Assembly: GCA_965224435.1 (NCBI GenBank)
Contig: OZ245048.1
Span: forward strand, 1,922,001-1,986,000
Direction of reading: 5' to 3'
Source of the DNA: JAJRQY01 sp965224435
GTDB lineage: Bacteria; Actinomycetota; Acidimicrobiia; Acidimicrobiales; SZUA-35
Length of the DNA stretch: 64,000 nucleotides
Under the pieces are notes generated by a model, which had not been told where the DNA came from, did no database searches, and was given only the letters and a program-made list of their open reading frames with translations. Below, piece by piece: positions 1-8,681 of the stretch (positions within the stretch are counted from its first letter, which is position 1; each line of letters opens with the position of its first letter). The position numbers and the translations under genes were made by a program.

Positions 1-879
1 CGCGGGCCTCAGCGAGACTTGCAACGCGACTTGCTGGTAGCGGCTTCCCTCATCGTTTTAGTCGTGACCGGACTTGCAGTCTTTCTTGCCTCACGCTTCG
101 TGCGTCCGATCAGCAAGCTTTTGGCTTGGGCCAAAGCCGTGGCTGATGGTGACACTGAGGCCGTCCTCGATCTGCGTTCAACCGACGAGTTCGGTGATCT
201 TGGGCACTCCTTCCAGTCCATGGTTACTGCAATGAACGCAGAACGAGACCTGTTGATCGAGTCGAATCGGCAGAACAACAAGCTGCTCGGTTCCCTGATG
301 CCTGATTCTGTCGCCCAACGCTTGCGCGACGGCGAACAGAATATTGTTGACACCCATCCAGACGTCGTTGTCATTGACGCCAAGGTGACTGGCTACCGCC
401 AGGCGACAAGAAGCATGTCGTCCGAGGAGTCCTTTGAAACCGTGAGCGAACTGATCAGCACCTTTGATGAGATTGCGGCTGAGTACAGCATCCAGAAAAT
501 CAAGATTGTCTCCGATTCCTATCTTGCTGTCTGCGGCCTGGTCGAGAAACGGCTGGATCAAGAACGGCTCGCCTTGTCCTTCGTGGCCGAACTGGAGAAA
601 GCAGTTGAGCGGTTCTCCTTGGCCAACGGTCTGGAGCTTGGCCTACGGGCTGGGATCAGCTCCGGATCAGCGGAGGCCGGAATCGTCGGCACGACGAATC
701 CAATGTTTGAGGTACTTGGCGAACCGGTCGAGGAGGCAATCCAACTGGCCTCCCGAGCCGAGCCCGGTGAGGTTCTTGTTGGGGATGCTGTGCAGGAGAC
801 GCTGGCTGATTCGTTTGAGTTCCAACCGCATTCTGACGGGGTCTGGGCCGTTGCCGGCCGAGGCGGGGTGAACCAGTAA
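1..879 (+). CDS. HAMP-linked class III cyclase-like receptor (5' partial)
   Basis: The reading frame is open to the left edge, so the N-terminus and any extracytoplasmic sensor are outside the window. What is visible is a membrane segment (about residues 10-35 of the fragment), a HAMP linker (about 36-90, starting RPISKLL and containing DEFGDLGHSF) and a C-terminal class III nucleotide-cyclase fold (about 105-285, with LRAGISSG and EPGEVLVG). Several catalytic positions look lost: the first metal Asp reads as Lys (IDAKVTGY), and the Asn and Arg of the usual GDxVNxASR read as Glu and Gln (GEPVEEAIQLAS); the second Asp is kept (VSDSYL). It may therefore be a nucleotide-binding or purely signalling pseudo-cyclase. 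It overlaps the next gene by one base (TAATG), so it is co-translated with the MscS channel. Confidence 0.8.
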   Translation, partial: RGPQRDLQRDLLVAASLIVLVVTGLAVFLASRFVRPISKLLAWAKAVADGDTEAVLDLRSTDEFGDLGHSFQSMVTAMNAERDLLIESNRQNNKLLGSLMPDSVAQRLRDGEQNIVDTHPDVVVIDAKVTGYRQATRSMSSEESFETVSELISTFDEIAAEYSIQKIKIVSDSYLAVCGLVEKRLDQERLALSFVAELEKAVERFSLANGLELGLRAGISSGSAEAGIVGTTNPMFEVLGEPVEEAIQLASRAEPGEVLVGDAVQETLADSFEFQPHSDGVWAVAGRGGVNQ

Positions 880-2366
880 TGCTGCGCGAGAACCCCTTCT
901 CACAGAACTGGTTTATCTGGGGACTCTTGGTCGTCGTTGGGTTCCCCCTACTCACCGTGGTCGCCACCGAGATGGTCGAACGGCTCGAAGGCGACCGGCC
1001 ACTCTTTGCCAAGACAATCCGCCGAATGAGGGTCGCGCTCTTTCCGATGCTCGCGGTGTTTGTTTTCGTGCGATTAGTTCTGGAAGAGTCCGCCGACTTC
1101 CTTCCAAACAAGCTCTTGCTGACTGCCCTTTTGATCTTGGGCATTTCGATTGTTCTGTCCCTCGTCAGCACCATCGTTTTTGCTGGAGCTTCAGAGACAA
1201 GCTGGCGAGGCCAAGCCCCACAACTCCTTATTGACATCGCGAGATTCAGCCTCATCGTACTTGGCGCAGCTTTTGTCGTTGCTGTGGTCTGGGGGACCAA
1301 CCTGGGCGGAATCGTGGCGGCCTTGGGTGTAGGCGGCATCGTGGTTGGACTGGCCCTGCAAGACACCCTGGCCAGTCTTTTTGGCGGTATTGCTCTTCTT
1401 ATTGAGAAGCCATTCACCGTGGGGGACTGGATCGAGTTGAATGGGGTCGAGGGCGTTGTCACCGACATCAACTGGCGGACCGTGCGGCTGCGGACCCGAG
1501 GCGAAGATCTGATTGTGGTACCCAATATCACGTTCGGCAATCAGATGGTGCTGAACAACTCCAAGCCGGACCTGATGCACGTGGAGCGAATCGAATTGGG
1601 ATTCTCCTACGATGATCCACCAAACAAGGTCAAGCGAGTTTTGATGGAAGTGGCAGAGTCGGTTCCTGGTGTGTTGAACGACCCACCACCCAAGGTTCGG
1701 ACCCTCGGGTTCGGTGACTCGTCGGTCAACTACAAGGTGCTTCTGTGTATGCCGGATTATGACGGCATGCCAGACGTCCGTAGCGAATTCATGTCACGGG
1801 TTTGGTATGCGGCTGGCCGCAATGGTCTCACGATTCCGTTCCCGATTCGTACAGTGATCCATCACGATGCTGAACAGGCAGCACATCGGAACGAAGCGAT
1901 TGCAGAGTTGCAAAAAGAGCAGGCGTTGGATCTCATCGACGGCAGTGAGGACCCCCTGGCGAAGCTGGCGCCGATGTCGTCCCTACGGCTCTATGCCGCG
2001 GGTGAAACGATTGTTCGTGAGGGCGAAATCCCAGACAGCATGCTCCTCGTTGTTGCTGGGAACGCGCAAGGAACCACGACGGACTCCAGCGGCGACCAGG
2101 TTCTTGTAGCCAAGCTTGGACCAAACGACTTTGTGGCTGTCTCCGCTCTCATCAGAGGACAACACCAGGTCATGAATGTTACGGCAGTCAGTGACGTCAG
2201 TGTGATCGCGTTGGACCCCGACGATGTTGGTGAACTCGCTGATCAAAGCAGCGCTTTTGCTCACCGGCTCCAATCGCTCTTCTTAGCCAGGACCGAAGCC
2301 GTTGCCCGTGCATTGGCTGAAGGTACGCCCGAACCGGCCGTCATGAGTGATCAGGCCGAGCGATGA
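879..2366 (+). CDS. MscS-family mechanosensitive channel with C-terminal cNMP-binding-like domain
   Basis: The 495-residue protein has about four N-terminal membrane helices (roughly 11-32, 50-68, 79-101, 117-140), then the MscS pore helix and beta domain, recognisable by GLALQDTLASLFGGI, EKPFTVGDWIE and VVPNITF. Residues about 375-480 form a cyclic-nucleotide-binding-like beta roll (YAAGETIVREGEIPDSML). In the phosphate-binding cassette the usual FGE...PRxAT pattern reads FVAVSALIRGQHQVMNVT, so the Glu and Arg that hold cAMP/cGMP are Val and Gln; nucleotide binding is doubtful. MscS-cNMP fusions are known, and are usually assumed to be gated or modulated by cyclic nucleotide. Start and stop both overlap the neighbours (1 and 4 bases), giving a tight three-gene operon with a cyclase-like receptor and a binding lipoprotein. 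Confidence 0.9.
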   Translation: MLRENPFSQNWFIWGLLVVVGFPLLTVVATEMVERLEGDRPLFAKTIRRMRVALFPMLAVFVFVRLVLEESADFLPNKLLLTALLILGISIVLSLVSTIVFAGASETSWRGQAPQLLIDIARFSLIVLGAAFVVAVVWGTNLGGIVAALGVGGIVVGLALQDTLASLFGGIALLIEKPFTVGDWIELNGVEGVVTDINWRTVRLRTRGEDLIVVPNITFGNQMVLNNSKPDLMHVERIELGFSYDDPPNKVKRVLMEVAESVPGVLNDPPPKVRTLGFGDSSVNYKVLLCMPDYDGMPDVRSEFMSRVWYAAGRNGLTIPFPIRTVIHHDAEQAAHRNEAIAELQKEQALDLIDGSEDPLAKLAPMSSLRLYAAGETIVREGEIPDSMLLVVAGNAQGTTTDSSGDQVLVAKLGPNDFVAVSALIRGQHQVMNVTAVSDVSVIALDPDDVGELADQSSAFAHRLQSLFLARTEAVARALAEGTPEPAVMSDQAER

Positions 2367-3823
2367 GCAAGCCTGCCTCTTTGGGGCCAGCAGCCCTAGC
2401 TCTGTTGCTCTTTGTTGCCTCGTGTACCAACAGCTCCGGCGATGAGAGTTCGGCCAGAACTCAGCAGGCGACGAGTCTGTCTTCGACAACAAGCACGACC
2501 CTTGGTCGACCCCTTCAGACAGCACCCCGCCCAGGACTCAGGCCACCAGACGTTACCCAAACGACGACGCTTGTTGATCGAGAGCTTCTCTCCATCCAAG
2601 AATCCTTGCCAATTCTGCCGGGCCAGGTCATCACAGTTCTTGGAGCAGAAACAGGCCCAAACGAGGCATCCCTGAGGAGAGCCTTGGAGCAGTTTGAGGA
2701 GTTGACAGGGGCGACTGTCAACTACACCGGTTCGCGCGAAGACGTCTCGATTCTCAACACTGCGCTGAAGGACGACACATCCTTGCCGGATGTGATCATT
2801 GTTCCCCAGCCGGGACGGCTGGAGGACCTGGCTCGCTCTGGCGTTTTGAAGCCGCTCGGGAGTGAGGTTCGTCAACGAGTCTCAACCAACTTCGATCCTT
2901 TCTGGAGCGAGCTGGTCAGTATCGAGGGTGAGTTATATGGGGTGCCGGCCAAGGCCAGCGTCAAGAGCCTGGTTTGGTATTCGCCCGCCATGTTCGAACA
3001 GTTCAACTATGAGATTCCGACCACGTGGGCAGAGCTAGAGGCACTTACCGAACAGATGCGTTTTGAAGGCCAGGTGCCCTGGTGTGTTGGCATCGCGTCA
3101 GGATCAGCGACCGGTTGGGTCGTCACTGACTGGATGGAGGATCTCATCCTCAGGTTCCACGGACCAGAGGTCTATGACCAATGGGTTGCGCATCAGATCC
3201 CGGCGAACGATCCGAGGATCTTGGAGGTCACACATCTGATCGGTGACATCTTCCACGAGCCAGGAGTCGTGCTCGGCGGCCCCGATGAGATCGTCCGCCA
3301 AAGCTTCTCTGAGGCAGGCTTGCCCGTACTTGACGGCGACTGTTTGCTCCATCGCCAAGCAAGCTTCTATGGAGGCGAATACGTTCAGGCTGGTGCAGAG
3401 TTGGGACGCGACGTCGACGTCTTCTATCTCCCGACAGTCAGTGATGAGTTTGGCACCGTGGTCCTTGGTGCGGGCAACTTCGCTACAGCTACGAACTTGA
3501 AACGTTCGACGATGGCCCTGCTGGACTGGATTGCCAGCGCCGAGTACGCGAACGCCCGAGTGGAGGCGGCCGATGGCGGTTTCTTGAGTGCCAATCGCAA
3601 TCATGACACCTCGCTCTATTCGACGTCGGTCGATCAACAGATGGCCACGGTGCTAGTTGACGCCGACCCGTTCCGATTTGACGGTTCGGACCTGATGCCC
3701 GCAGCGGTGGGATCGGGTGAGCTCTGGCAAGCCGGGACAGGTTTCGCTTCCGGCACGATTTCGGCCGAAGCGTTTTTGGATCGGGTCGAGGCCGCTTGGT
3801 CGATCGCCGCCACCAGCGAGTAG
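2363..3823 (+). CDS. Orphan extracellular solute-binding lipoprotein (family 1, sugar type)
   Basis: The 486-residue product starts with a lipoprotein signal peptide ending in the lipobox VASC at about residue 21, followed by a long Ser/Thr/Pro-rich tether (about 22-75) and a two-lobed binding-protein fold. Diagnostic pieces are TVLGAETGP near the start of the mature domain, LPDVIIVPQPGRLEDLA, YGVPAKASVKSLVWY and PTTWAELEALTEQM, as in carbohydrate-binding proteins of ABC importers. No permease or ATPase gene follows: the next gene is convergent. The ATG overlaps the stop of the channel gene (ATGA), so it is translationally coupled to the receptor and channel genes. I infer a sensory rather than a transport role: the bound ligand could be read by the upstream receptor. 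Confidence 0.85.
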   Translation: MSKPASLGPAALALLLFVASCTNSSGDESSARTQQATSLSSTTSTTLGRPLQTAPRPGLRPPDVTQTTTLVDRELLSIQESLPILPGQVITVLGAETGPNEASLRRALEQFEELTGATVNYTGSREDVSILNTALKDDTSLPDVIIVPQPGRLEDLARSGVLKPLGSEVRQRVSTNFDPFWSELVSIEGELYGVPAKASVKSLVWYSPAMFEQFNYEIPTTWAELEALTEQMRFEGQVPWCVGIASGSATGWVVTDWMEDLILRFHGPEVYDQWVAHQIPANDPRILEVTHLIGDIFHEPGVVLGGPDEIVRQSFSEAGLPVLDGDCLLHRQASFYGGEYVQAGAELGRDVDVFYLPTVSDEFGTVVLGAGNFATATNLKRSTMALLDWIASAEYANARVEAADGGFLSANRNHDTSLYSTSVDQQMATVLVDADPFRFDGSDLMPAAVGSGELWQAGTGFASGTISAEAFLDRVEAAWSIAATSE

Positions 3824-3862
3824 AGCTAGCGACACACCCCCGGCCATTGTGCAACGGCGGTG

Positions 3863-5116
3863 TCAATCGAGTGATCGAAGCTGGCTTGTGAGATATTCTT
3901 GCTCGACAGCGTTGCTGCAATGCCGCAAAGCACGTTGGTATGAGGACCGTGCCAGATCAAGTTGACCGGCGCGTCGAGCGAGATCAGCCCGAACGGCATG
4001 CAAGCGGTGGTTGTCGGCAAGGAAATCATCAAGCTCGTCGAGCAACGCCAGGCCCGGCTCGGGACCTTGCGCCTCAGCAATCGCGACCGCCCGGTTCAGT
4101 CTGACGATTGGTGAGCCTGTCAACGCTTCCAGAAGCTCGTAGCAGGCGGCTATCGAGGTCCAGTCTGTCTCAGCCGCCGCCGACGCTCGCGCGTGTTCGA
4201 GAGCGATCAAGGCTTGCAGACGAAGCTGCTCGGTGTATCCCTCGCTCTGGGACAGGCTGGCAACGAGCTTGATCCCCTGTCGGAGCTCGTCCTGATACCA
4301 GAGCGAGCGATCCTGCTTGGCGAGTGTTACCAGCTGGCCGTCTTGAACGCGGCTGTCGCGGCGTGCATGTTGCAGGAGAAGTAGACTGTAGAGTGCCTGA
4401 GCGTCGAGGGCTTCGGGGACGAGTCGATGGAGGACGGCGGCAAGTTCGACGGCTTCGCCCGCTAGATCAGTCCGAAGAAGTTCTGTTCCTTCGCCGGGAG
4501 AGTAGCCAGCAGTGAACGCGAGATAGATCGTGCGACAGACGTCGGTAAGTCGGGAGCGAAGTTCATCATCGACTGGGGCGGACAGAGGGATGCCTGCCTT
4601 CACGATCTTCTTCTTCGCTCGAGTGATTCGTGCTGCCATCGTCGAGCGTGAAACCAAGAAGAGGCGAGCGATCTCCTCGGTTGGTGTGCCGATGACCAGG
4701 CGGAGCGCAAGAGCTGACCTCGCTTCAGGACTCAACGCCGGGTGACAACACAACACGATCATCGCGAGCCGCTCATCGTCAAGCTCCTCCAGACGGTCAA
4801 TGTCTGGAGGCTGCACCCAGTCGGGTCTGACGGCAAGCAAGCTGGCCTTTCTTCCATGCATCGCCTCGGCTCGGAGCCCACCGAGAATGAGGCGGTACGC
4901 GGTTGTGTAGAGCCAGCCCGCTGGGTTGTTGGGGACCCCCTCGGTCGGCCAACGTGCACTTGCTCGGCCGAAGGCTTCGCTCAGTGCATCCTCGGCAAGA
5001 TCCAGTCGTCGCGTTCGAGTCACGAGCAATGAAAGCAGGCGTCCCCAGTCCGCTCGATAAGTCTTGGCGACGACCTGGTCAGCCCATGTCGACGACGGGT
5101 CGGATTTCGATGTCAT
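3863..5116 (-). CDS. ECF42-type RNA polymerase sigma factor with C-terminal TPR-like domain
   Basis: The 417-residue protein has sigma region 2 at about residues 20-90 (RLDLAEDALSEAFGRA, NPAGWLYTTAYRL) and region 4 at about 120-190 (TPTEEIARLFLVSRSTMAAR), then a long helical extension with TPR-like repeats (LNRAVAIAEAQGPEPGLALL). This length and layout are those of group ECF42, whose members have no anti-sigma factor and are encoded beside DGPF/YCII proteins, exactly as here. The extension is thought to be needed for activity. The ATG lies inside the end of the upstream DGPF gene (38-base overlap), which suggests translational coupling. It ends 39 bases from the convergent binding-protein gene. 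Confidence 0.9.
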   Translation of the reverse strand: MTSKSDPSSTWADQVVAKTYRADWGRLLSLLVTRTRRLDLAEDALSEAFGRASARWPTEGVPNNPAGWLYTTAYRLILGGLRAEAMHGRKASLLAVRPDWVQPPDIDRLEELDDERLAMIVLCCHPALSPEARSALALRLVIGTPTEEIARLFLVSRSTMAARITRAKKKIVKAGIPLSAPVDDELRSRLTDVCRTIYLAFTAGYSPGEGTELLRTDLAGEAVELAAVLHRLVPEALDAQALYSLLLLQHARRDSRVQDGQLVTLAKQDRSLWYQDELRQGIKLVASLSQSEGYTEQLRLQALIALEHARASAAAETDWTSIAACYELLEALTGSPIVRLNRAVAIAEAQGPEPGLALLDELDDFLADNHRLHAVRADLARRAGQLDLARSSYQRALRHCSNAVEQEYLTSQLRSLD

Positions 5117-5432
5117 AAGCGGGGAGGATTCGGCAGAGTGCGGTCATCGTATCGAGATCCGGTGCCTCGATCAGGAAGTAGCCCCCGATCTGCTCGGTTG
5201 CTTCGGTGAAGGGCCCATCAGTGATTGTCAGCTCGCCATTCGTGGTCCGCAGGGTCGTTGCCGTCGAACCATCCTCGAGCGCCTCACCACCCAGCATCTC
5301 CACACCGGTCTGTTTGGTGCAGGCTTCATCGAACTCTCCGAACTTGGCCATGGTTTGCTGCTGCTCCTCGGGAGTGAGTTGGTCCCATGCGCCAACGTCT
5401 CCATCGCCTGCCAACAATATGAAGTACTTCAT
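5079..5432 (-). CDS. DGPF-domain (YCII-related) protein partnered with ECF42 sigma
   Basis: A 117-residue alpha/beta protein beginning MKYFILLAGDG and containing the family signature TDGPFTEATEQIGGYFLIEA (about residues 70-89). It belongs to the YCII/DGPF family (PF03795-like), small dimeric ferredoxin-like proteins of unknown biochemical role that are the genomic hallmark of ECF42 sigma factors. I chose the second of two adjacent Met codons because AAGGAG lies six bases before it; the first Met (5435) would leave only three bases. The gene overlaps the start of the sigma gene, so both are one transcription unit. ECF42 sigma factors commonly drive their own DGPF gene, so a promoter in 5433-5530 is likely, but I could not fix its -35/-10 boxes. 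Confidence 0.88.
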   Translation of the reverse strand: MKYFILLAGDGDVGAWDQLTPEEQQQTMAKFGEFDEACTKQTGVEMLGGEALEDGSTATTLRTTNGELTITDGPFTEATEQIGGYFLIEAPDLDTMTALCRILPAYDIEIRPVVDMG

Positions 5433-5530
5433 CATGTTCTCCTTGTCATTTGGATTTGCTCCAGCGTCCTGGCATCTCTGCCCTGACACCAACAATGACG
5501 CGTGAGCCGACTCAAAATCGACAGGTCCCA

Positions 5531-5559
5531 AAGAAATCTCTCAGCTCTGTCCTGAGAGA
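5531..5559 (-). terminator. Rho-independent terminator of the minus-strand lipoprotein gene
   Basis: On the minus strand an eight-base-pair perfect stem (TCTCTCAG / CTGAGAGA, loop of seven) is followed directly by TTTCTTT. It lies about 30 bases past the stop of the lipoprotein gene ending at 5589 and before the DGPF/sigma pair, so it should insulate the two units. Confidence 0.65.
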
Positions 5560-5588
5560 GTCTGTCCCGGTCGAGGAATATGAAGGCA

Positions 5589-6845
5589 TTAGCTGCTGGC
5601 CGGGAGGACCTTCACAGTGATTGGGGAGTCGAGAAAACACGGGGTGATGTGGCTGTCTTCGGACTGAGTCTGTGGCTCGCTAGCTAGAGCAGTGATCCCG
5701 AGCGCGCCATTGGCTGTGGTGAGGATGCTGACTACCTGGCCGTCTGTGTTGGAGATTGTTGTCTGGCCTTGTCGTTGGAATGGTTGGTTGGGTCCTGCGG
5801 GTGACAGTTCGTCAATGTGAAGGCGTGAGCCGTAGACCGACCAACCGGCTGCTTCCAGGGCATCTTGAACCCCGATCATGGCCTCACATCGGCGTTGAGG
5901 ATCAGCAAAGACCAGCTGACCGTTAACAAGACTCATCCCTTCCAGATTTGCTAGGAGAGCCGTGACCTGCCGGAGGTCGTCGTCCGTGACTGTTGCTCGA
6001 GCGTGCGTCTTGTCCAGCTCGCCGCTGTAGGTTCCCGGCGTCCAGTGCCCAGGCAATTCGGCGCAGCGAGAAGCGTAGGCCTTCCAGCCAAGTTGGTGAG
6101 AATAGACAGTGACACTCGCTACTGGTGTTTGCTCGAAGAACTGAACCAGGATGATGCTTCCGTCGAGGCTCCGGTGGCGATACATGGAATCGTAAGGGCC
6201 TCCGATCGCTACAAGCGCTTGAGCGAGGAGACTCCCGGCGTCAAGTTGAGGGTGGTCCGTTTGGAATTCGTTTCCAACGGATGCTCCAAGGTCTTCGCAG
6301 CGGATCTGTGAGTGGCTCCAGAGCGTTTCGTCAGAATCAACGAATGTGATGTTGGAAGGCACCTTCATCTGACTGCTCGAAGTGACTTGGAGCGGCAGCT
6401 CCAGATCGTCGATCGGTTGGCGGACTCCCACGATCTGGCGGGTTCCGATTGCTTGGTCAAGGGTGATGATGGCTGGCGTCCACGGATTGCCTGGGCAGCC
6501 TTGATCGCCCTCCTGTTCGGTGATGAAGATGGTCACGGAGATCGTTGCCTGGTCTTCGTCAACCTCAACCCGAAACCGATCATCAGCCCGGTTTCCGCTG
6601 GCGCATCCGTTCTCGGTGAACAGGACGGGGAACGAGTCCTTGCTTCGGTCAAGATTTGATAGTCGAAAAACGACTTCGCCAGAGTGGTGCTCTGAGAACG
6701 GGACAATGGAAATGCGGTCGCTGGTCTCAACCGGTTCGACTGGGGCCGAATCGATGCCACCGGAAGAAGTGCAGCTGCCCAACAGGAATATGAAGAGGAA
6801 TGCCACTCTGAGTCTCATGTCGAATTTGACGTTCTTCCCATCCAT
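5589..6845 (-). CDS. Lipoprotein of unknown function
   Basis: The protein (418 residues from the first ATG) carries a lipoprotein signal peptide: MRLRVAFLFIFLLGSC, with lipobox LGSC and a following SSGGIDSAP tether. The real start may be the Met at 6818 (residue 10), which gives a typical compact signal peptide; neither start has a strong ribosome site. The mature part is mostly beta-rich with several cysteines (NGCASGN, DQGCPGNPW, CEAMIGVQ) and no catalytic motif I recognise. It is divergent from another lipoprotein gene across about 110 bases (6846-6958), which must hold both promoters. I assign no function. Confidence 0.75.
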   Translation of the reverse strand: MDGKNVKFDMRLRVAFLFIFLLGSCTSSGGIDSAPVEPVETSDRISIVPFSEHHSGEVVFRLSNLDRSKDSFPVLFTENGCASGNRADDRFRVEVDEDQATISVTIFITEQEGDQGCPGNPWTPAIITLDQAIGTRQIVGVRQPIDDLELPLQVTSSSQMKVPSNITFVDSDETLWSHSQIRCEDLGASVGNEFQTDHPQLDAGSLLAQALVAIGGPYDSMYRHRSLDGSIILVQFFEQTPVASVTVYSHQLGWKAYASRCAELPGHWTPGTYSGELDKTHARATVTDDDLRQVTALLANLEGMSLVNGQLVFADPQRRCEAMIGVQDALEAAGWSVYGSRLHIDELSPAGPNQPFQRQGQTTISNTDGQVVSILTTANGALGITALASEPQTQSEDSHITPCFLDSPITVKVLPASS

Positions 6846-6958
6846 CTGGTTCCCAAATCGCTACGTCTGTACAACTCAGATTACGGGCTAGGTCGAGGAA
6901 GAGCGGCAGAAATCGAGGTAGAAGGGAACCAGAAGGCGCCTCGCAACGTCACAAGTGC

Positions 6959-8452
6959 ATGGCCCCTACTTGTCAAATTCGGCTCGGTGTTCTGCTGGTG
7001 TCAACGATTGCGCTTGTCGCTGCGGCTTGCGGGACCGGAGACGGCGTAGATCAAATAGTTGCCCAACAATCGACGACAACACTGGCGGAGACTGACCCGA
7101 CTTCGCCAGAGAGTCCCAATCCCATCGACACTGACGAAGCTGACCCTGACCGATTTGGCGACTTCCCGGTCGAGGCCACTGACGACTGGCTGGTTGGTGT
7201 CGGCTATGTGGCCATGAGCTTCACCGGGCTAGATGGTGGCGAGGAGTTTGACCTCGACGTGATCGTGGAGTTTCTTGGTCGAAGTCAGATCTTCATAGCG
7301 GCCGGCGGGTGTGGCATCGGCGGTGGAGGTTTCGAATGGGTCGATGGTCGTGTCACGAATCCCGTGCTAGGTAGTGACATGGAGATGTGCACGCCCTCAG
7401 ATCCGTCGACGTTTGCTGCTGCTGGAAAGCTGATCGAAAGCGCCCCCGAAATTCGTGTGGACGGCAACCGTCTATTGCTTCTGAGCGATGACTATCGATT
7501 GGAACTGGAGGCTGCCGGGCCGGGACTCGCAGTTCTTATCGAAGACAATGAGCGCTTCGTCGCTACCGAATCAACAGTGGTGGGACTCAACCCGGCCCGC
7601 ATCGAGTTGGCGTCACCGGCCTACTTCGTGCTCAAGGTGACTGTGCCGGTGTGTGAGCTATATGGCGGAATCGCTGAAAAAGCTGGGGAAGCCGTCCTTC
7701 GGATGGAGTCCTTTGCTGGCCAAGGTTATCGTGACTATGCCCCTGACTCCGACAAGTTGGCCCAGGCCTTCTTCCAGCTTGGAGCCACTGCTGTCCGAGA
7801 CGGCGACCTCCTGACTGTTGAGAACGAGCAGGGAATGATCCAGTTCCGACTGGCCACCGCTGATGACCCGGCCATGACTCGCGAGACCCCCGACCCACCC
7901 GAACGAATCATTCCCCCGCAACCCGACCGCAGCGAACCGGCGCAGGCGGGCAAGCCATCGACCCCGTGGTATGAGGCCCGAGCCGGTTCGACCGAACCTG
8001 GTGGCGCCGACATTCCGGCACCTGAAGGCTGGGATGTCGCGAACCCATCGTTACCAAGCATCCATGCTGCGGGACGTGGAACCGTGCATGTCTATGACGT
8101 ATCTAGCGACCAGGTGCCCTGGACATCAGAGAATCATCCTGATGGGCTGGAGCTCGTTGATGGCCCTTTGGAGGTGACCGTCAAGATGTATCAGGAGGAC
8201 AGTGGGGTCATTGTCGAATCCGGTGCCACAGCAACCGTGACTCAGTACCGCTATGGAAGCTCCAGTTCGAAAGAGTGGCGACGACAAGTCGTTTGGGTAT
8301 TCGAGCGGGAGGGCACAACCACCGTCGCTGTGGTTGGCTTCCCAGAGTTCCCGAAGGGTTCTAGCTTCGATGACCCGACCGACTCAATCAACTTGTCGCT
8401 CACTGGTCTTGACCCCATCGACTTACTGAATGACATCCGCTTCTTCGACTAG
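6959..8452 (+). CDS. Lipoprotein with META/HslJ-like segment, function unknown
   Basis: A 497-residue exported lipoprotein: signal peptide MAPTCQIRLGVLLVSTIALV with lipobox AAAC at about residue 24, then a Thr/Asp/Pro-rich tether (about 25-65). Residues about 110-185 resemble the META/HslJ fold: a GCG...GGF turn, DGR, a MEMC segment and IRVDGNRLLLLSDDYRLELE. A second Pro-rich linker (about 300-345) separates this from a C-terminal beta domain (about 345-497). META domains occur in heat-inducible outer-layer proteins and inhibitor-like lipoproteins, without a common reaction. It is transcribed alone and is followed by an inverted repeat that may end transcription. Confidence 0.75.
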   Translation: MAPTCQIRLGVLLVSTIALVAAACGTGDGVDQIVAQQSTTTLAETDPTSPESPNPIDTDEADPDRFGDFPVEATDDWLVGVGYVAMSFTGLDGGEEFDLDVIVEFLGRSQIFIAAGGCGIGGGGFEWVDGRVTNPVLGSDMEMCTPSDPSTFAAAGKLIESAPEIRVDGNRLLLLSDDYRLELEAAGPGLAVLIEDNERFVATESTVVGLNPARIELASPAYFVLKVTVPVCELYGGIAEKAGEAVLRMESFAGQGYRDYAPDSDKLAQAFFQLGATAVRDGDLLTVENEQGMIQFRLATADDPAMTRETPDPPERIIPPQPDRSEPAQAGKPSTPWYEARAGSTEPGGADIPAPEGWDVANPSLPSIHAAGRGTVHVYDVSSDQVPWTSENHPDGLELVDGPLEVTVKMYQEDSGVIVESGATATVTQYRYGSSSSKEWRRQVVWVFEREGTTTVAVVGFPEFPKGSSFDDPTDSINLSLTGLDPIDLLNDIRFFD

Positions 8453-8460
8453 GTCACTGG

Positions 8461-8517
8461 TGGGTCAGGTTGAGCTCGTCCCTTGGGTGAGAGTTCACCA
8501 GGTCCCGCTCTGACCCA
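8461..8517 (+). terminator. Inverted repeat after the META-like lipoprotein gene
   Basis: TGGGTCAG (8461-8468) and CTGACCCA (8510-8517) are perfect eight-base inverted arms nine bases after the stop codon. The 41-base loop contains a weaker internal hairpin (GGGTGA...TTCACC). There is no T-run, as is common for actinobacterial terminators, so the call is tentative. Confidence 0.35.
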
Positions 8518-8681
8518 GGCCCAGAGTTCATGGGACCCGGCTTAGAAGAAGCGTTGGCCCCGACCATCAAGATCAGCTAGGATTGCCAAAGGTCAGGAAC
8601 AAGACAATGATTTTCGGAGCGAACAATGCGGCAGCAAGTTCAAGCAACAGGGACTGCGGTGACTCGTGTCAGCCCACCAAA

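Noticed and set aside
656..1540. Long open frame of 294 codons on the minus strand opposite the channel gene
   Set aside because: It lies antisense to two strongly supported genes, its translation is Arg/Pro/Ser-rich with no domain, and it ends and starts at no ribosome site.
3829..3864. Possible bidirectional terminator between the binding-protein gene and the convergent sigma gene
   Set aside because: GACAC and GTGTC arms exist, but the stem is interrupted and overlaps the sigma stop codon.
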